64,000 nt of DNA from Paracamarosporium sp. OC-R06-R3 (taxonomy: Eukaryota > Ascomycota > Dothideomycetes > Pleosporales > Didymosphaeriaceae): assembly GCA_019828545.1 (NCBI GenBank), contig JACVRA010000178.1, forward strand, positions 186,001-250,000, given 5' to 3'. The notes beneath the pieces were generated by a model. That model was not told the DNA's origin, made no database searches, and saw only the letters and a program-made list of their open reading frames with translations. Shown one piece after another: positions 23,113 to 34,983 of this stretch (positions are counted from its first letter, which is position 1; each line of letters starts with the position of its first letter). Position numbers and translations under genes: made by a program.

Positions 23113-24669
23113 CTAAGGGAGAGGCTTTTGAGTCTTCACGATGAATGCACCACGGTCCATCGTGTTGATCAAGATGAAGCCGCTAGGGAAACCACCGTAA
23201 TTGCTCCACGAGCCGCTGAACTTCAAGGAGCCGCCGCCCTCGAGATCGTCATCTTCAGGGTAGGTGTCGAACCAACCGACCTCCCTTACGCCACGACCGG
23301 TAGGGTCGGTGGGGATGGACGAAATGTCAAGAATGCTAAGACCTGAGGTGTACATGCTCTGATAAGAGTACTTGCCAAAGATGTACTGGTTGTGGTCAAT
23401 GGTCTTGCGTGGCCCCTGGTAGTAACCGGTCTGCTTGGGGTGCTCAAGATCGCGGATATCCCAAATGAAGGTGACGGGTCGGCCATTGGCGGCGACACCG
23501 CGCCCCTGGACCTCGTCGTACTCGTCGTCTGAGATCAACCATTCCTGGTTTTCAGGGTCCAAAACCCAACCTTGGTGGGTATACGTAGCACCCTCATACG
23601 ATGTGATGGAGATGGTCTCAGGGAACTCCTTGTCAGTGACATCATCTTTTTTTGAGTTAGTGGACATTCACTATGATTACCTAGGTGGTGGAACTCACAG
23701 ATGGTGATGGAATCCTCATTGTATCCGTAACATATTTCACGTCCGACGTACTTCGTGTGCGGTCCCTTGTAAATCAGGCATTGGGCATCGTGGACATAGC
23801 CATCGTCCCGAGCACATCCTGGGTTCTTTGGGTTGGCAGGGTCCGTCAGGTCGAGAAAGATGAGACCGCTGAGGCAGCTGCTGTTGCGAGGCTGAGCACC
23901 AACCACATACGCAAAGTTGCTGGCAGAGTTGGCGAGGACGTTGTGCACACGCCCCCAAGGAAGGTCATTCCAGTACGCGGTAAGGTCGGTATCGGGGCTG
24001 AAAGTAACGGGACCCTTCTTGTAGTCGATATCCAGAAGCTTCTTCAAGTCGAAAATCTGGACACCATGGCCGTATTCCTCGCTACCGACGATAATGTAGT
24101 GCTTGAACGTGCGAATCTCTCGCCATTGGCTGGGAGCAATACCAGTAGTCTGAGGAAGACGACCAAGGTATCGAAGCTTTCCAGCTGAGGTGATCTCCGC
24201 GAAAGCAGCACCATCACCCTGTGCAATGATGGCAAACTCGCGCCCATCATCACTAACCCATCCCCAGGAACTTGAACCCTTACCGATAGAGGATCCGAGG
24301 TCAGTGTGGGAAAGGAAGTGGTGAAGGTTGATCTATATCTGTATAAGCATAATTCGTGGTCACTCCTTCGGACAGACTTACGTTGTTGCAACGGAACTTC
24401 ACGCTGGAGTTGTCGCTATGGAAAGGGTCAAATGGGGCAGCCAAGCCGTCCTTGCACTGAGCAAATGGGAGCTCAGGGAATTGGGGACCAGCGAGCGAGT
24501 TCAGAACCCCCATTTGCTCTTGCAGGTCCCACTGTGCGTTTTTGTCGGCCATGATGGTCTCGTGCATGAGGCCGGAATCATAGAGCTCGGCGGCCCTTTC
24601 CGGGTCCTTGGGAATCTCTTTGGCAAACGCCGCCGCCGCAAGGACAGCGATCACTGCAGCGTACTTCAT
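23113..24669 (-). CDS. Secreted choice-of-anchor B / LVIVD-repeat protein (484 aa)
   Basis: A secreted protein of the 'choice-of-anchor B' family, built from beta-propeller-like LVIVD repeats. Three exons: 24669-24382, 24332-23699 and 23645-23113. The signal peptide is MKYAAVIAVLAAAAFA. Repeat landmarks include WGWVSDDGREFAIIAQGDGAAF, EYGHGVQIFDLKKLL, GLIFLDLTDPANPKNPGCA, ITIYDVTDKEFPETIS and FIWDIRDLEHPKQTGYY, each a strand set ending in a D-[LIV]-[RT]-like turn. A HDAQC block (GYVHDAQCLIYKGP) is typical of this family. Molecular function is unknown; bacterial relatives are surface proteins. The second intron ends in a run of A then AG, after a CTAAC branch point. Confidence 0.85.
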
Positions 24670-26330
24670 GACGGGTGGCCTGGTATTGGATTGGATTCTG
24701 AGCCGCTGGAACCTTCTCAAATGCGCGCAGTGCTTGTCTTATAAATACAGACCTTCGACCGTGGCGATATAGCTTAAGCCGATTGCGATTCATCGGTATG
24801 GCATGCAAAGGAATCGCTCTAGACTTACCGGTAGCCGGGGGAGTATACAGATCAGCACTTTCAGCGGATTCAAATGGAAGGTGGTACGGTGCTGCGTGTC
24901 TCTAGATGGGAACCCAGGTGAGTGCATCGGGATCAAGCTTCTGGCTGGGCAGCACAATCACTTGGCATATTGCGAGATCACTTGGCGTAAGATGGTAATA
25001 GAGTTTGCATCCGATCATAGAGTCGTGAGTATACTCGTTGGCTAGAAGCTAACGTGGCTTGCATCGCGTAAATCGTACATGACCGTACTTCGATGACTGT
25101 GACACTGTAGATTCTGCGGTGATTGTCATTGTGAGCCCGTCAACACTTGGTGTTTGGGTGGGGAAGAAGTCTGCTGCGTGGAGTATGCCTTGGACTGCTC
25201 AACCGGGAAGGTGCGTGGTCGATATTGCAGGATAAATAAGGCCTTGGCAACCACCGCACGGCAACTGTCGGCGCAGCAGTTTGCGAAGATGGCATTTGCT
25301 GAAGACGCTCTAAACCTTCCAGGATGTTTGTGCAAGGTTGCAAGCATATCGCTGCAGTGGTGACCATGTTTGGTGCGAGGCGAGTGTGGCGCCTGTATCC
25401 TTCCATAGCTCCCCGCTTACTTTCCCTTCACACCGTTTTCGCGAACAATTCGACCCTGCCTGTAAGGGGATCCATCTCACGAACTCGCTGGGCGGGAGGC
25501 TTCATGTGTCATGTGCAAATAAAAACAAATAGTGACAAGCCGAGTATGAGGACTAGTGCTCCTTCTACTTCGGAGGGTACCACCCTCGTCGCTTACTACG
25601 GATGTGTAGTCTCTTAGATTTCTTGGCCCAAGGTTCTGATACTTGTAGAGCTTCCTATATGTGGGATTTTCGAGCCCGACTGACATATGGGCTCCACTGC
25701 CTTCTCCACCACAGTTTGCCGAATCCTCTCATTTGTGCTTGTCGCTAGCCTGCTCCGATATGCACTGGTCCGGTATCACCTCAACCATTTGCCATGCCAG
25801 ATGCACCACAGAAATCTGATTGGTCAAGGCCCGGTCGGAGAGCTCGCATTGGCAATACATACTGCGGCTACTAGGTTTGTGGTCTCTTGTATGGCTTTTC
25901 TACTGGCGAGATATTTTTCATCGTTGGCAGACTTCCCTGCGCTGAGAACAGCAATTCCACGTGATAGACCATATAGCCAAAAATAGGATGCGCATTCGTC
26001 TGTTCGCCTTTCATGTGGATGGCTCGAATCATTTGCAGTTCGATTCGTCTCGTTGCCTGAATCAGTGGAGATCAAGCTCAATCGTAGCTAATCAACTATG
26101 GCAAACTAAGCGTGATCCAGCCGTATGATAGGGAGTGGAGAGGTTGCGTTCGGCACACGAATTGCACGACGCGAGATAAATCGACGGTGATATTCCCTCC
26201 TGCTGTTTCCTAACGCCGTACAATGCAAATGTATATGTACACAATTTACAGCTGCAGATTGTCTCCAACAGCACTCCCAATGTTGCGAGCAGGCAACATC
26301 CTTCCTGCTTCCTCTGCGACGGCCTTCGCA
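24670..26330. other. 1.7 kb intergenic region
   Basis: Promoter side of the choice-of-anchor B gene and 3' side of COA3. A 99-residue plus-strand frame at 25687-25986 has one hydrophobic patch but no known domain and is probably chance. No other feature seen. Confidence 0.45.
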
Positions 26331-26706
26331 CTACTGCTTGCGCGCTGCGACGGCCTGTTGTACGCTCTGGGTGGTGCTCGGCTGCATCTGAGCGATTGAT
26401 CGCTTTACGGGCTCGTCGGGAACGATAACATCGTCGAACTCGTCTTGCGAAATGACGTTGATGGTGTACGTGTCTACACATTGTGAGAACTCATACAGGC
26501 GGATGGCGCTCGGAGCATACAAATGCCAATGACCAGCGAGCAGATGGCGAAGCCCGTGATGGTGTTCTTGATCAGGTACGGGGCTCGGGCACGCAGCAGG
26601 GCAGGCTGCGCCCGCATGCGCTCGTCGTAGTAGGTCGACTGGAACGGTTTGCTGCGATTGTCAGTATAGCCGACGCGATCCTGCCCAAGCGCACTCACTA
26701 TCCCAT
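26331..26706 (-). CDS. COA3: Cytochrome c oxidase assembly factor 3, COA3 (93 aa)
   Basis: Coa3 is a small inner-membrane mitochondrial protein that binds newly made Cox1 and couples its translation to complex IV assembly. Three exons (26706-26699, 26651-26521, 26473-26331) give MGYKPFQSTYYDERMRAQ, then ALLRARAPYLIKNTITGF, a single membrane span (FAICSLVIGIYTYTI), and SQDEFDDVIVPDEP. The YYD start block, RARxPYLxKN and QDEFxDVxVPDEP blocks are the family's fingerprint. Only eight coding bases lie in the first exon. Length matches fungal Coa3 (about 80-110). Head-to-head with PTA1. Confidence 0.88.
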
Positions 26707-27054
26707 CGTGACAGGTCGTTGTGTGGTCAACTTTTTTGCGGGGAAGGCGCTCAGTGTCTCGCGATGAGGCTCTGCGCACAGACCGCCTTGGCACCCGTCC
26801 GTCGCTCTTTCCCTAGCACGCGCCACGACCTGCAGCTTCCCTCCGTCGCCTTGGTTGACGTAGAATGCACCACCACTTCCCTTCGCGCGCTCCTTCACCC
26901 TCTTGTTCTTGCAGAAGCGGCCGGGGATGAGACACCCCCAGCGGAGGATATCAGGACCCAGTGCCGCGCGTCTGCTCGCGCGTTGAACCTACACCTTTCT
27001 TTATCGCAACACAAAGCCCGTCGCATCGTGCACTCTTGTCTACCTTCCACGACC
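26707..27054. promoter_or_regulatory. Divergent promoter, COA3 / PTA1
   Basis: The 348 bases between head-to-head starts carry both promoters. Pyrimidine-rich runs sit just before the PTA1 start, as is usual in filamentous fungi. No specific factor site is claimed. Confidence 0.6.
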
Positions 27055-29707
27055 ATGACGAACACTCACCTGGAGCACGCGCGCTCTCTTGCGCTGACCG
27101 ACAGCAAATACTACCCCAGCTTGATGCCCGGTGTGCTGCCGCTCATCGGCCCTAATTCAAATGCCTCTCTCGATGTGCAGCGCTTTGGGGCTGACTTCCT
27201 GGCTGAGATGTTCGCTTCGCCAATGTGGTCTGCAGATGCAAAACAGCCCATAGCATTGCTAGTCCTCGAGACGCTCAAGTACTATCTGGAGGAGGTGCAG
27301 GATCGAGGCGTCATCAAAGGCGCCGTACAGGCAGCAGCTTCCGTCTACCCGCTGGTATACAGGCACACGTAAGTGACCCCCGCATGTTAGATAGCTTCGC
27401 AATGTATGGTGGATCTTGTTGTAGATGCGCGGCAACGCTGAAGCCCTGACACTGTTCCCCATCCATTGCAACCGCGCCTCTAGAACGCCGTCTCATGTTT
27501 GAATGTGCTTGCAGAATCTCCGACCCAAACGATAGGCAACACTGGAAGGCCATGATCGACATCAAATCTAACATATTAAATCGGATGAACTCTGCCCCTC
27601 CAGGCATCCGGATATGCTGCGTCAAGTTCGTGCAGCAGGTGGTGCTTGTGCAAACACCAGGCGTAGTAGATCCCAGGGTGACTATGGCCAAATCCCACTG
27701 GCACACACTCAGCTTACGCGATCCAGCGCCCCGACCGCAGCGACATCTCTCTCGCACTCGTACCCCGCGATCATCCATTATTGACATACGTACACCTCGA
27801 AGCCGAAGGACAGGGATTACTAGATCGGTTACTAGATATTATACATGGAGATCATAGGTCAGATAGTATGGCACTGAATGGCGGAATATATCTGACGGGA
27901 TACAGTGATGCTTTGTTGGTCACCGCTGTGCTCAACAGCCTGGGCGTCTTGATGCATCGACGGCCTATTGCCGCGAACAAGATACTCAACAGTGTGTTGA
28001 ATTTCAACCCTCTGAAGCTAGCAAACTCGCCCATGACGCCTAGGAACAAGGTCAACATGAAGGCCATAGAACGGACAACGCGAGCTTTGCTTGTAAACGT
28101 TTTGAAGAGGTACGCTTTGCTGTCCAGTGACGTTTCTCTGGGTAAAACTCACAACACTAGGAATACTGCCGAGCGGCCCAATGACCCGAATAATGGTCGG
28201 ATACAACATTTCTTGGAGCGTATGCATCGTATGCGTCAAGATATTATCGAGGAGTCTAGCCGTAAACGGCCTGCTCCAGTGGAGCCTACTGACGGTTTAG
28301 ATGCCGCGAAACGACAGCGCCTGGGAGCCGATGTCCCTGCGCCTGCTTCAGCACCGCCTGCTCTTCCTCCGGGCCCCGTGAGCTATCGGCAGCTATATAC
28401 AATAGATCCTGAGAACGCTGCAGCAAATTTCGATGTCAAAATGTTCCAGGATCCGGCACTTGTCCAACAGATTCTCATACCTATACTACAGTCCATCGAC
28501 GAGAAGAAGTTCCTCGATGCTGCCAATGTACGTGATGTTCCCCGCGAAACGCTCCGCTGTGGGCGCAGTTTAGGTTTGGACGCGGTCTCACGTGACCGTG
28601 CTCGACCGCAACAAATCGCAACCAAAATTCTCCCACACACAACCTTTCCACATACTTGAGTTGGAGTGACGCTGACACAATATTGTTCCGCAGATCGTGC
28701 GTACGCGCTACCTCACACTCAGCCAGTCCATGCCAAAACCGCCGTCTCTCGCGCCTCCTGTCGACGAGGACGAGTACGAGCCAGATGACTACGAGCCAGA
28801 GGATGCTGAACAAGTAGCCAACAGACTGGACAGCACCGGCGATATCACACATCTGGCACCGGCAGCCTACAAACTTCCTGAAGCTCCCCCTCTAACACCA
28901 GCAGAAGTCCAACAACACGGTGAGCTAGCGGTCCGACGCACGTTTGGAATGATAGGCGAGCTTGAAGAAAAGGGCAAAGGCACAAAGGGCGGCTTTAATC
29001 GCCTCGCAGCAAGCGATTATGGAAGGGATGCTTGGATTACCATAGCTGCTAGGCTTGCTTCACGTGCAAGCGCTGGTCTTGAGGATCCAGACGATGGCAT
29101 CAAGGATGAGTATGCTGTTAAGGACATAAAGGGAAACCTATCGATCAGCGATACGATACGAGACCTTTTGTATGATTATGTGATACGCGACTGGAAGAAA
29201 CGCATCGACGTCGCAGTCTCATGGTTGAACGAGGAGTGGTACAATGACACCATCCTTGCACAATCAAGCAAAGTTTCAGCGAAGTCGAACACGAACGGAA
29301 CCACGATACAAAAGGGCAACTACCACCGCTGCGCAATTCGTCTCATCGATGGTATTCTCCCTTACGTTGCGCCTTCAGACAAGGGCCTCATTCGCTTATA
29401 CTCAGAACTCCCCGCCATTGACTACAAGATTCTGCTTAAGGTGAAGAAGATGGCGCAGGATCCGGAACGCGTGAGTCTCGCCACTCAAGTGTTACAATAC
29501 TTGCACATGTTCCGACCACCCGTCAAAGACATCGTAGTCGACATAACGGCGGAGCTATGGAGGGAGAATGATCGTGCGAAGCCGAAAGCTGCGTCACTGT
29601 TAAAAATATGGAGGCCGGAGATTCTGCAGGAAGCGATGAGTGGGGATGGAGGCGAGGTGAAAAAGGAAGGCGCCAATGGTGTGGCTGAAGTTCAGGCTGT
29701 TGCATAA
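27055..29707 (+). CDS. PTA1: mRNA cleavage/polyadenylation factor subunit Pta1 (symplekin family, 746 aa)
   Basis: Pta1/symplekin is a scaffold of the nuclear cleavage and polyadenylation factor that joins the poly(A) machinery to RNA polymerase II. Five exons: 27055-27368, 27515-27677, 27727-28109, 28161-28527 and 28694-29707. The N-terminal symplekin/Pta1 domain (about residues 90-290) is a helical HEAT-like array and includes IRICCVKFVQQVVLVQTPG and DISLALVPRDHPLL. A disordered middle with RKRPAPVEP and KRQRLG could be a nuclear signal. The C-terminal half continues with helices and an acidic stretch (DEDEYEPDDYEPEDAEQ). The joined length is exactly divisible by three. Length suits the fungal family. 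Confidence 0.9.
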
Positions 29708-30475
29708 AGCAGAAAATATCATTAACGGGTGAGGAGTCTGTTTTGTATTACGATCATGTACACATATGTGCCTATCGGTTGAGATAGGCAAGGCGGGTTC
29801 TATACGGCTACTCGTATCTAGGTATGGAGCGTAGGCGTCGCTCTACCTGAGATTTTAGTCGTCAAGCTAGGCTGTCAAACAGCACCGGACGGCGAGATGT
29901 GAACAACAATTTGACACTGTGAACCTCCACAATTGCAGAGCGTGGTTTGCATACATGCTTGCTTCTGTTCTGAGCTTTAGAGGTTTATGAAGCGCAACGC
30001 CCAAACGGCATGACGAGAAAGCGTCGATAATTCTCTTATGAGGCTAGGAGGTTGCAAAACGACATGGCTGCTTTCATTCTCATCTCGGGCGCAATATTCA
30101 TTATTTTAGATGTTCGTTGTACTTGCTGGTAAGATCGCTTGCCGCGAAATTTCGGAGAAACGCTGTGATTTACGAGTAGTAAGTTAGTAGCCATGGACTA
30201 TGCGGATTGCCCAATGTAACAGCTGAATAGAACTTAAACGTATCTGTAAGACCTAAACCATCACGCAAGGCACATCAAAGCCCCTACTTGCAGCGGTAAT
30301 AGTGTGAGACAGTCGGAAGATGCTCCAAGCAAATGTACATTTTCTATCTATCTTATAAGTTCCAAACGAGCGGATGGAGTTTTGTAATATTAGAATGCTC
30401 CTGAAAATACACCCACAACAGTCTATCATCTTTCCATTTCTGTGACCTATGTTCACCACCAAGCCCACCAGGTTC
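29708..30475. other. Intergenic region between convergent genes
   Basis: About 770 bases separate the ends of PTA1 and the alpha/beta hydrolase. No feature recognised. Confidence 0.5.
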
Positions 30476-31751
30476 TTACAAACCATCCACAAATTTCACA
30501 ACCTCCCCATACATATCTTTCGCGTTTGCGGCAAAGTTCTGTCCATGGGCAGAACCAGGCTGTACATACACAGTGATGTTAGTCTTCGGATTCGGGAACG
30601 CCGCCTTCTGTGCGCCTTGCTGGAACGTGTCATTGCAATCACCCGCGCAAAAGAACAAGTCTTTTTCTCCAGGCGCTAGCAATACGTTGCCTTCGAACAT
30701 GTCTGCCCCGCCCTCGCGTATCGTTGCTGAGAGAAACTCGATGCCCGAGAGCGGCTGCGTGATCTTGTAAGCGTATTCCGCGGCGGAAACCTCGTAGTCC
30801 TGTCCTCCAAGGAAAGATTCGGTGAAAGAATATTTGTCAACAAAGCTGATCCAGCCGTCATCAAAAGTGTTTGCGAATTGAGGCTGCGAATCTTTGGGGA
30901 GGGTCGAAACGATGCGTACGGCGAAGACCGATGGGCCCAGGGCACCGACCAAGCCCGCAGGATCTTCAGCGCCAGGGAACGAGTATCCAGTTAGGACCGC
31001 AGCATCGGACAGCTCTGGGTGCCTGACTAGAACCAAGTTCGACACTGCAGAGCCAAAGGAGTGACCGATGAGGACGAGCTTGGAGGGCTTGATGGCGTTC
31101 GTGTATTGGCCTGCACGGAGGGACTTGAGGAGAGAAGCGAGGATTTCAACTTGTGGGTTTACTTCGATTTCGTAGCCTGAAATGCGAGAAGAGTAACCCA
31201 CACCGAGGCGGTCGTAGTAGAAGATGGAGTATCCGGCATCGAGAGCGTGCTGTGCGAAGCTGTAGTCGTCGGGTTTGTAGGACGAAGCCCAATAGCTTTG
31301 AATAACGTTAGTGACACATACATTACGATGATATTGGCTGTGGAATAGTATCATCTTACCGTCGATCAAAACCAGAGCCATGAGTGGCGACCAAGACAGT
31401 GTTCTGCTTCTTGTTGTTTTGAACCTTCGGCTTACAAAACGTGCTAGCGATTTTGAACGTCTTGGTGACATTGTGGGCTCCAGAGAATGGGTTGAAGGGC
31501 ACTTTGACCTGTTCAGCAATGTTGACTGCTAGAGCAACAACATCGTAGTTATTTTTGTAAAGCGATTGGTTCCATTGCAGCTGGGAGTACGTCACAGTGC
31601 TGCTGATAGTGTAATCTTTACAGTCTCCATTAGAAGGGTGCACGAAGCCTGGACTGATATCTTGTCCCGTGGATTGTGGTGTTGGCGTTGCAAAAGCGAA
31701 GGGTGAAAGAAGGACTGCGCAAAGCGCGACGGAACCTTTGAATGGTAACAT
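30476..31751 (-). CDS. Secreted alpha/beta hydrolase (403 aa)
   Basis: A secreted hydrolase of the alpha/beta fold. Two exons (31751-31360, 31295-30476). A signal peptide (MLPFKGSVALCAVLLSPFAFA) precedes an N-terminal strand region with several Asn glycosylation sequons. The core has the oxyanion region (LVATHGSGFDRRYWASSYKPDDYS), DRLGVGYSS, and the nucleophile elbow GHSFGSA. The catalytic Ser is in that motif; the acid is probably in the GEKDLFF region and the His in GSAHGQNFA. Length and order resemble AB hydrolase-1 proteins from ascomycetes, whose substrates are mostly unknown (esters or lactones). No cluster context. Confidence 0.85.
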
Positions 31752-32685
31752 TGTAAGTTGGGAAGGTTAAGTGAAGAGGATGCGTTGTGTTGAGCAAGGT
31801 CTTTTATTGCCCTTTATATATATTATGTACTTGCCTGCGCCTGCGTCTTTGTCATGTCAGAAGGTGAAATGGTAATGCTGTGTGGGTATTGCGATGACCT
31901 ACCCGCCAAATAGAGTTGGCCGAGAATCCTAACTCCACCTCCTGTGTATATATCGCATAGAAATCCTTTTAATTGGTAGTCGTTATAACGAATAACTATT
32001 TCCATACCACGACTAGCGTGACGCCATACGAAAGAGGACAGCCGAAAGCTTACTTCGTGAGGCTGAGCAGCAACCATCTTGACAAATCTCTGTATAGCGT
32101 GCTATTTGCAAAAGAAATTCTGAATTCGGTAAGATCTAGGGAGCCAGATTTATCTTCTGCGTGATAAGTAGTTCAAGAATTGCTATGACTTCGACATGTC
32201 TTCGACAACAAATGAGGTCTGGACGTACTCAGTGCCAGTGGCGCTAGCGATAGAAGCATCGTCGGATCGGACATGGGAATGCTACCAGAATTGTGCTCTA
32301 ACAGAATGTGTGTGAGTATGCTGCCATGTGCCGCCATCGTCCTACAATTCTCACTCAGCTTCTCGAAACTTTTCGGCCCGATCCACGGAAATTGCGTCAA
32401 CGTGATCCTTGAACAACATTCAATCTTACACATACCATAAATCAAATTGGAAATTGCACAAAATCTAGTATGCTCAGGCTAGCGCGCATGTGGTGTCCAA
32501 AGAAGAGTGTCGAAGATACCACCAACCCTCAGCTGTATATATACACGCTGCCATGAAAGTCCATTACACCAATACAATCGTCTGAAAACAACATTGCAGC
32601 AAGTTCTACCATGCACCTCATGAAATTTCATATCGCTTCAACAAGAAACACGGGACGTCAGTCTTACCGCTACAGACACATCTTA
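31752..32685. other. Intergenic region with a gene relic
   Basis: About 930 bases between the hydrolase promoter and the 3' end of the NCS1 permease. It holds the permease relic listed separately. The rest shows no gene. Confidence 0.5.
32183..32290 (-). pseudogene. Decayed duplicate of NCS1 permease C-terminus
   Basis: Read on the minus strand, this stretch encodes a tail closely resembling the last 30 residues of the intact permease 500 bases away. Compare IPMSD..DDASIASATGTEYVQTS and VVEDMSKS here with IPISDDSYIVGISGTDYIQTS and VGEDKSKS there. Both stop with TAG straight after SKS. A two-base offset after IPMSD breaks the frame, and upstream similarity fades within about 30 bases. It is the broken remnant of a tandem permease copy. 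It cannot be coding by itself. Confidence 0.75.
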
Positions 32686-34541
32686 CTATGACTTCGACTT
32701 GTCTTCGCCAACGATTGAAGTCTGGATGTAGTCCGTGCCACTAATACCAACAATATATGAGTCGTCAGATATGGGAATGACGCCGACTCTGCGCGCTTCT
32801 GCAGCGGTGAACGTGGCATACAGGTCAACTTCGTCAATCTGGTCCATATCGGGTACTGGGAAAGCAAGGTTGAGTAGATAGAATACCGTTGCACTGATGA
32901 AGAAACCTAAGTTGATTAGAACCATGGCAATGACGAATAGACCACAAGTACTGACCGATCAGGAACGCCATGTAATACAACTGCACTAATGGTCTTGGTG
33001 GACTCTGGTCCATACGAACTGTCACAATGAGCCCACCGATAGTTGGTGCCCACCCACAAATCCATGCTAGGACCGCACGCCAGTTGACTCCTTTCCAAAA
33101 ATAATAAGACGAGTTCTCCGTCCGGTAAAGGTGACTAAGTCTTACTCTTCGCTTGCGCAGTATGTAATAGTCGCATGCCATAATTCCGATCATAGGCGCA
33201 AGGAACACCGAGAAAGAGGAGAGGACTGCAATGAACGTTGTTGCTCGGTTGATGAGCTGCCATGGTTGCACGATCCAAGCTGCAAGGAATGTAATGAAGG
33301 CTCCTCGCCGAATATCAATATAGCGTGGGAAAAGACCTGCCAGATCAATTCCACCTGCAATGGCGTTGCCACAGATGTTTTCAAACATGGCGGTGAATGC
33401 AAAACCAGCCGAAAGAAAGAAAACTCCGGCACGTGCCTTCGACGAGCCGTTCCCGTTTGACATCATAAGCAGGAGTAGATCAGGTGGGTTCCAAACGACT
33501 TCGCCATAAATTTTCTGTGCGGCCGCAGCGGTGATCAATCCGATCAGTGACACCAAAATACCTGTGACTAGACAGCTAGTTATGGTTCCAATAATGTAGT
33601 GTCTTCGAGCTGAAGCATAACGCGAAAAGTCAGAACCGTTCGTGATTCCGGCTGCTAGACCTCCGAGAGATTGGTTGATTCCAGCCATGATGAGCCACGA
33701 AGAACTCCAAGGCGACCCTTCTGGTAGCTGTTGGCCGGTATTCCAGAGGGGTCCAACTCCCTCTGCGACTGCCAATGCCCAGATCATCCACGCGAGCATA
33801 CCGACTCCACACCAGGCACATATTACGAGAAAAGGGATCTTGAACTTCTCGGGCCTAATCCAAAGAAAAGGTAGCGACAAAAACCAAAAGACCACGAAGC
33901 CAACAAACTCGTTGGTAGTTGTTGGCATATCTGGACCAAACGTGTTTTTGATGCGCGCGAACGAAGGCCAGATCGCAGTAATACAGACTGCGCAAAGTCT
34001 ACCACCATTCCAACCTAGACAATTTTTAGTGTCCAGCTGGAACGTTATCGAAAGTGTGCAGCATACATTGTACAGCGTTCCAAATGAAGTTGAGGAGGAT
34101 ACGCTGCAGAAGTGGAATATAGCTCGCTCTCAACCCCCACGAATATCGATTCTGCACTGTGAAGCCGATATGCCATTTGAGACCAGCCCATGCGATCAAA
34201 GTTGAGAACATAGCGATGAGTATTCGACTGACGACGATGATGAGCATAGCCTGGCGCACCGAAAGACCCATAGCTGTGTTTGATCAGTACATCATGAAAG
34301 AGCTTCTTCACTGTCACTCAGGCATCATACTCAAGTATGTATTGGGCGTCTGCCAATTGGCGAGGTTGAGAGAAGCTATACTCCAGAAACCAAAAAAATT
34401 GAACCAGCCCCATGTTCTCCGCGAAGGTGGCAGCGGGATCAGATCACGATTACTCCAGGCGTCTGTCTGCTCATGCTGTGTTGCATCGCCCCGTAGCTGA
34501 ATGCTATGATCGAAAGCCACGATACGCTGGCGAATAGTCAT
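32686..34541 (-). CDS. NCS1-family nucleobase/allantoin/hydantoin permease (565 aa)
   Basis: A plasma-membrane transporter of the NCS1 family (yeast Fur4, Dal4, Fui1; bacterial Mhp1), importing uracil, allantoin, hydantoins or related compounds. Four exons: 34541-34331, 34273-34067, 34014-32956 and 32906-32686. N-terminal NRDLIPLPPSRRTWGWFNFFGFW is the family signature; NLANWQTPNTYL follows. RYSWGLRASYIPLLQRI, WNAVQCWNGGRL, SDFSRYASARRHYIIG and FENICGNAIAGGIDLAGLFPRYI are the other conserved blocks. About twelve membrane spans. The last donor, GTCAGT, was chosen because it keeps frame into GFFISATVFYLLN. It is divergent from the hydantoinase-like gene, so substrate and enzyme are probably linked. 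Exact substrate cannot be read from sequence. Confidence 0.9.
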
Positions 34542-34983
34542 GGTGGTACTTGATCTTGGAACAAAGTAATGATAAGATACCTGGCGAGAAAATCGTCTAT
34601 TGTATGCTATCGTATAGAAACGAAGTGCATGATAAGAGAAAATGCAAGTAAGCCGGCCTTATGTTGGTCATGCCCACAATGGGCAGATCGGCGTTCAGGC
34701 TAGGAGCAATACGAGCAACCTGCGAGTGCGGGGTTCCAACTAGTCAGATCGATAAGGAGACTAATAGTGAATGTTGCGACTCGTCAAATGAGAGTGGAGA
34801 GGTGCCTGCCTTGATGTTGGGTTTCGGGAAGGTGGAGTGGTGGAGAAGAACCCCACCTCGGGCTTTTGCCGTCCGATATTCGGGGTGTGACGTATCTTAT
34901 CTGATCGAGCTGTTGCTGCGACCCACGCAGGTTGGCTCTTCTACTCTCCTGCCGACTACCTCCTCTAAACATACTTAGCAACC
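34542..34983. promoter_or_regulatory. Divergent promoter with four GATAAG sites (permease / hydantoinase-like gene)
   Basis: GATAAG occurs on the plus strand at 34571-34576, 34631-34636 and 34751-34756, and as CTTATC at 34896-34901. The outer two are extended (GATAAGATA and its inverse TATCTTATC). This hexamer is the preferred site of AreA/NIT2-type GATA factors, which activate nitrogen-scavenging genes when ammonium is scarce. Clustered sites are typical of such promoters. Nitrogen control of both genes is inferred. Confidence 0.65.

Noticed and set aside
25687..25986. 99-codon plus-strand frame with hydrophobic segments
   Set aside because: No family, isolated, no splice or signal support; likely chance.
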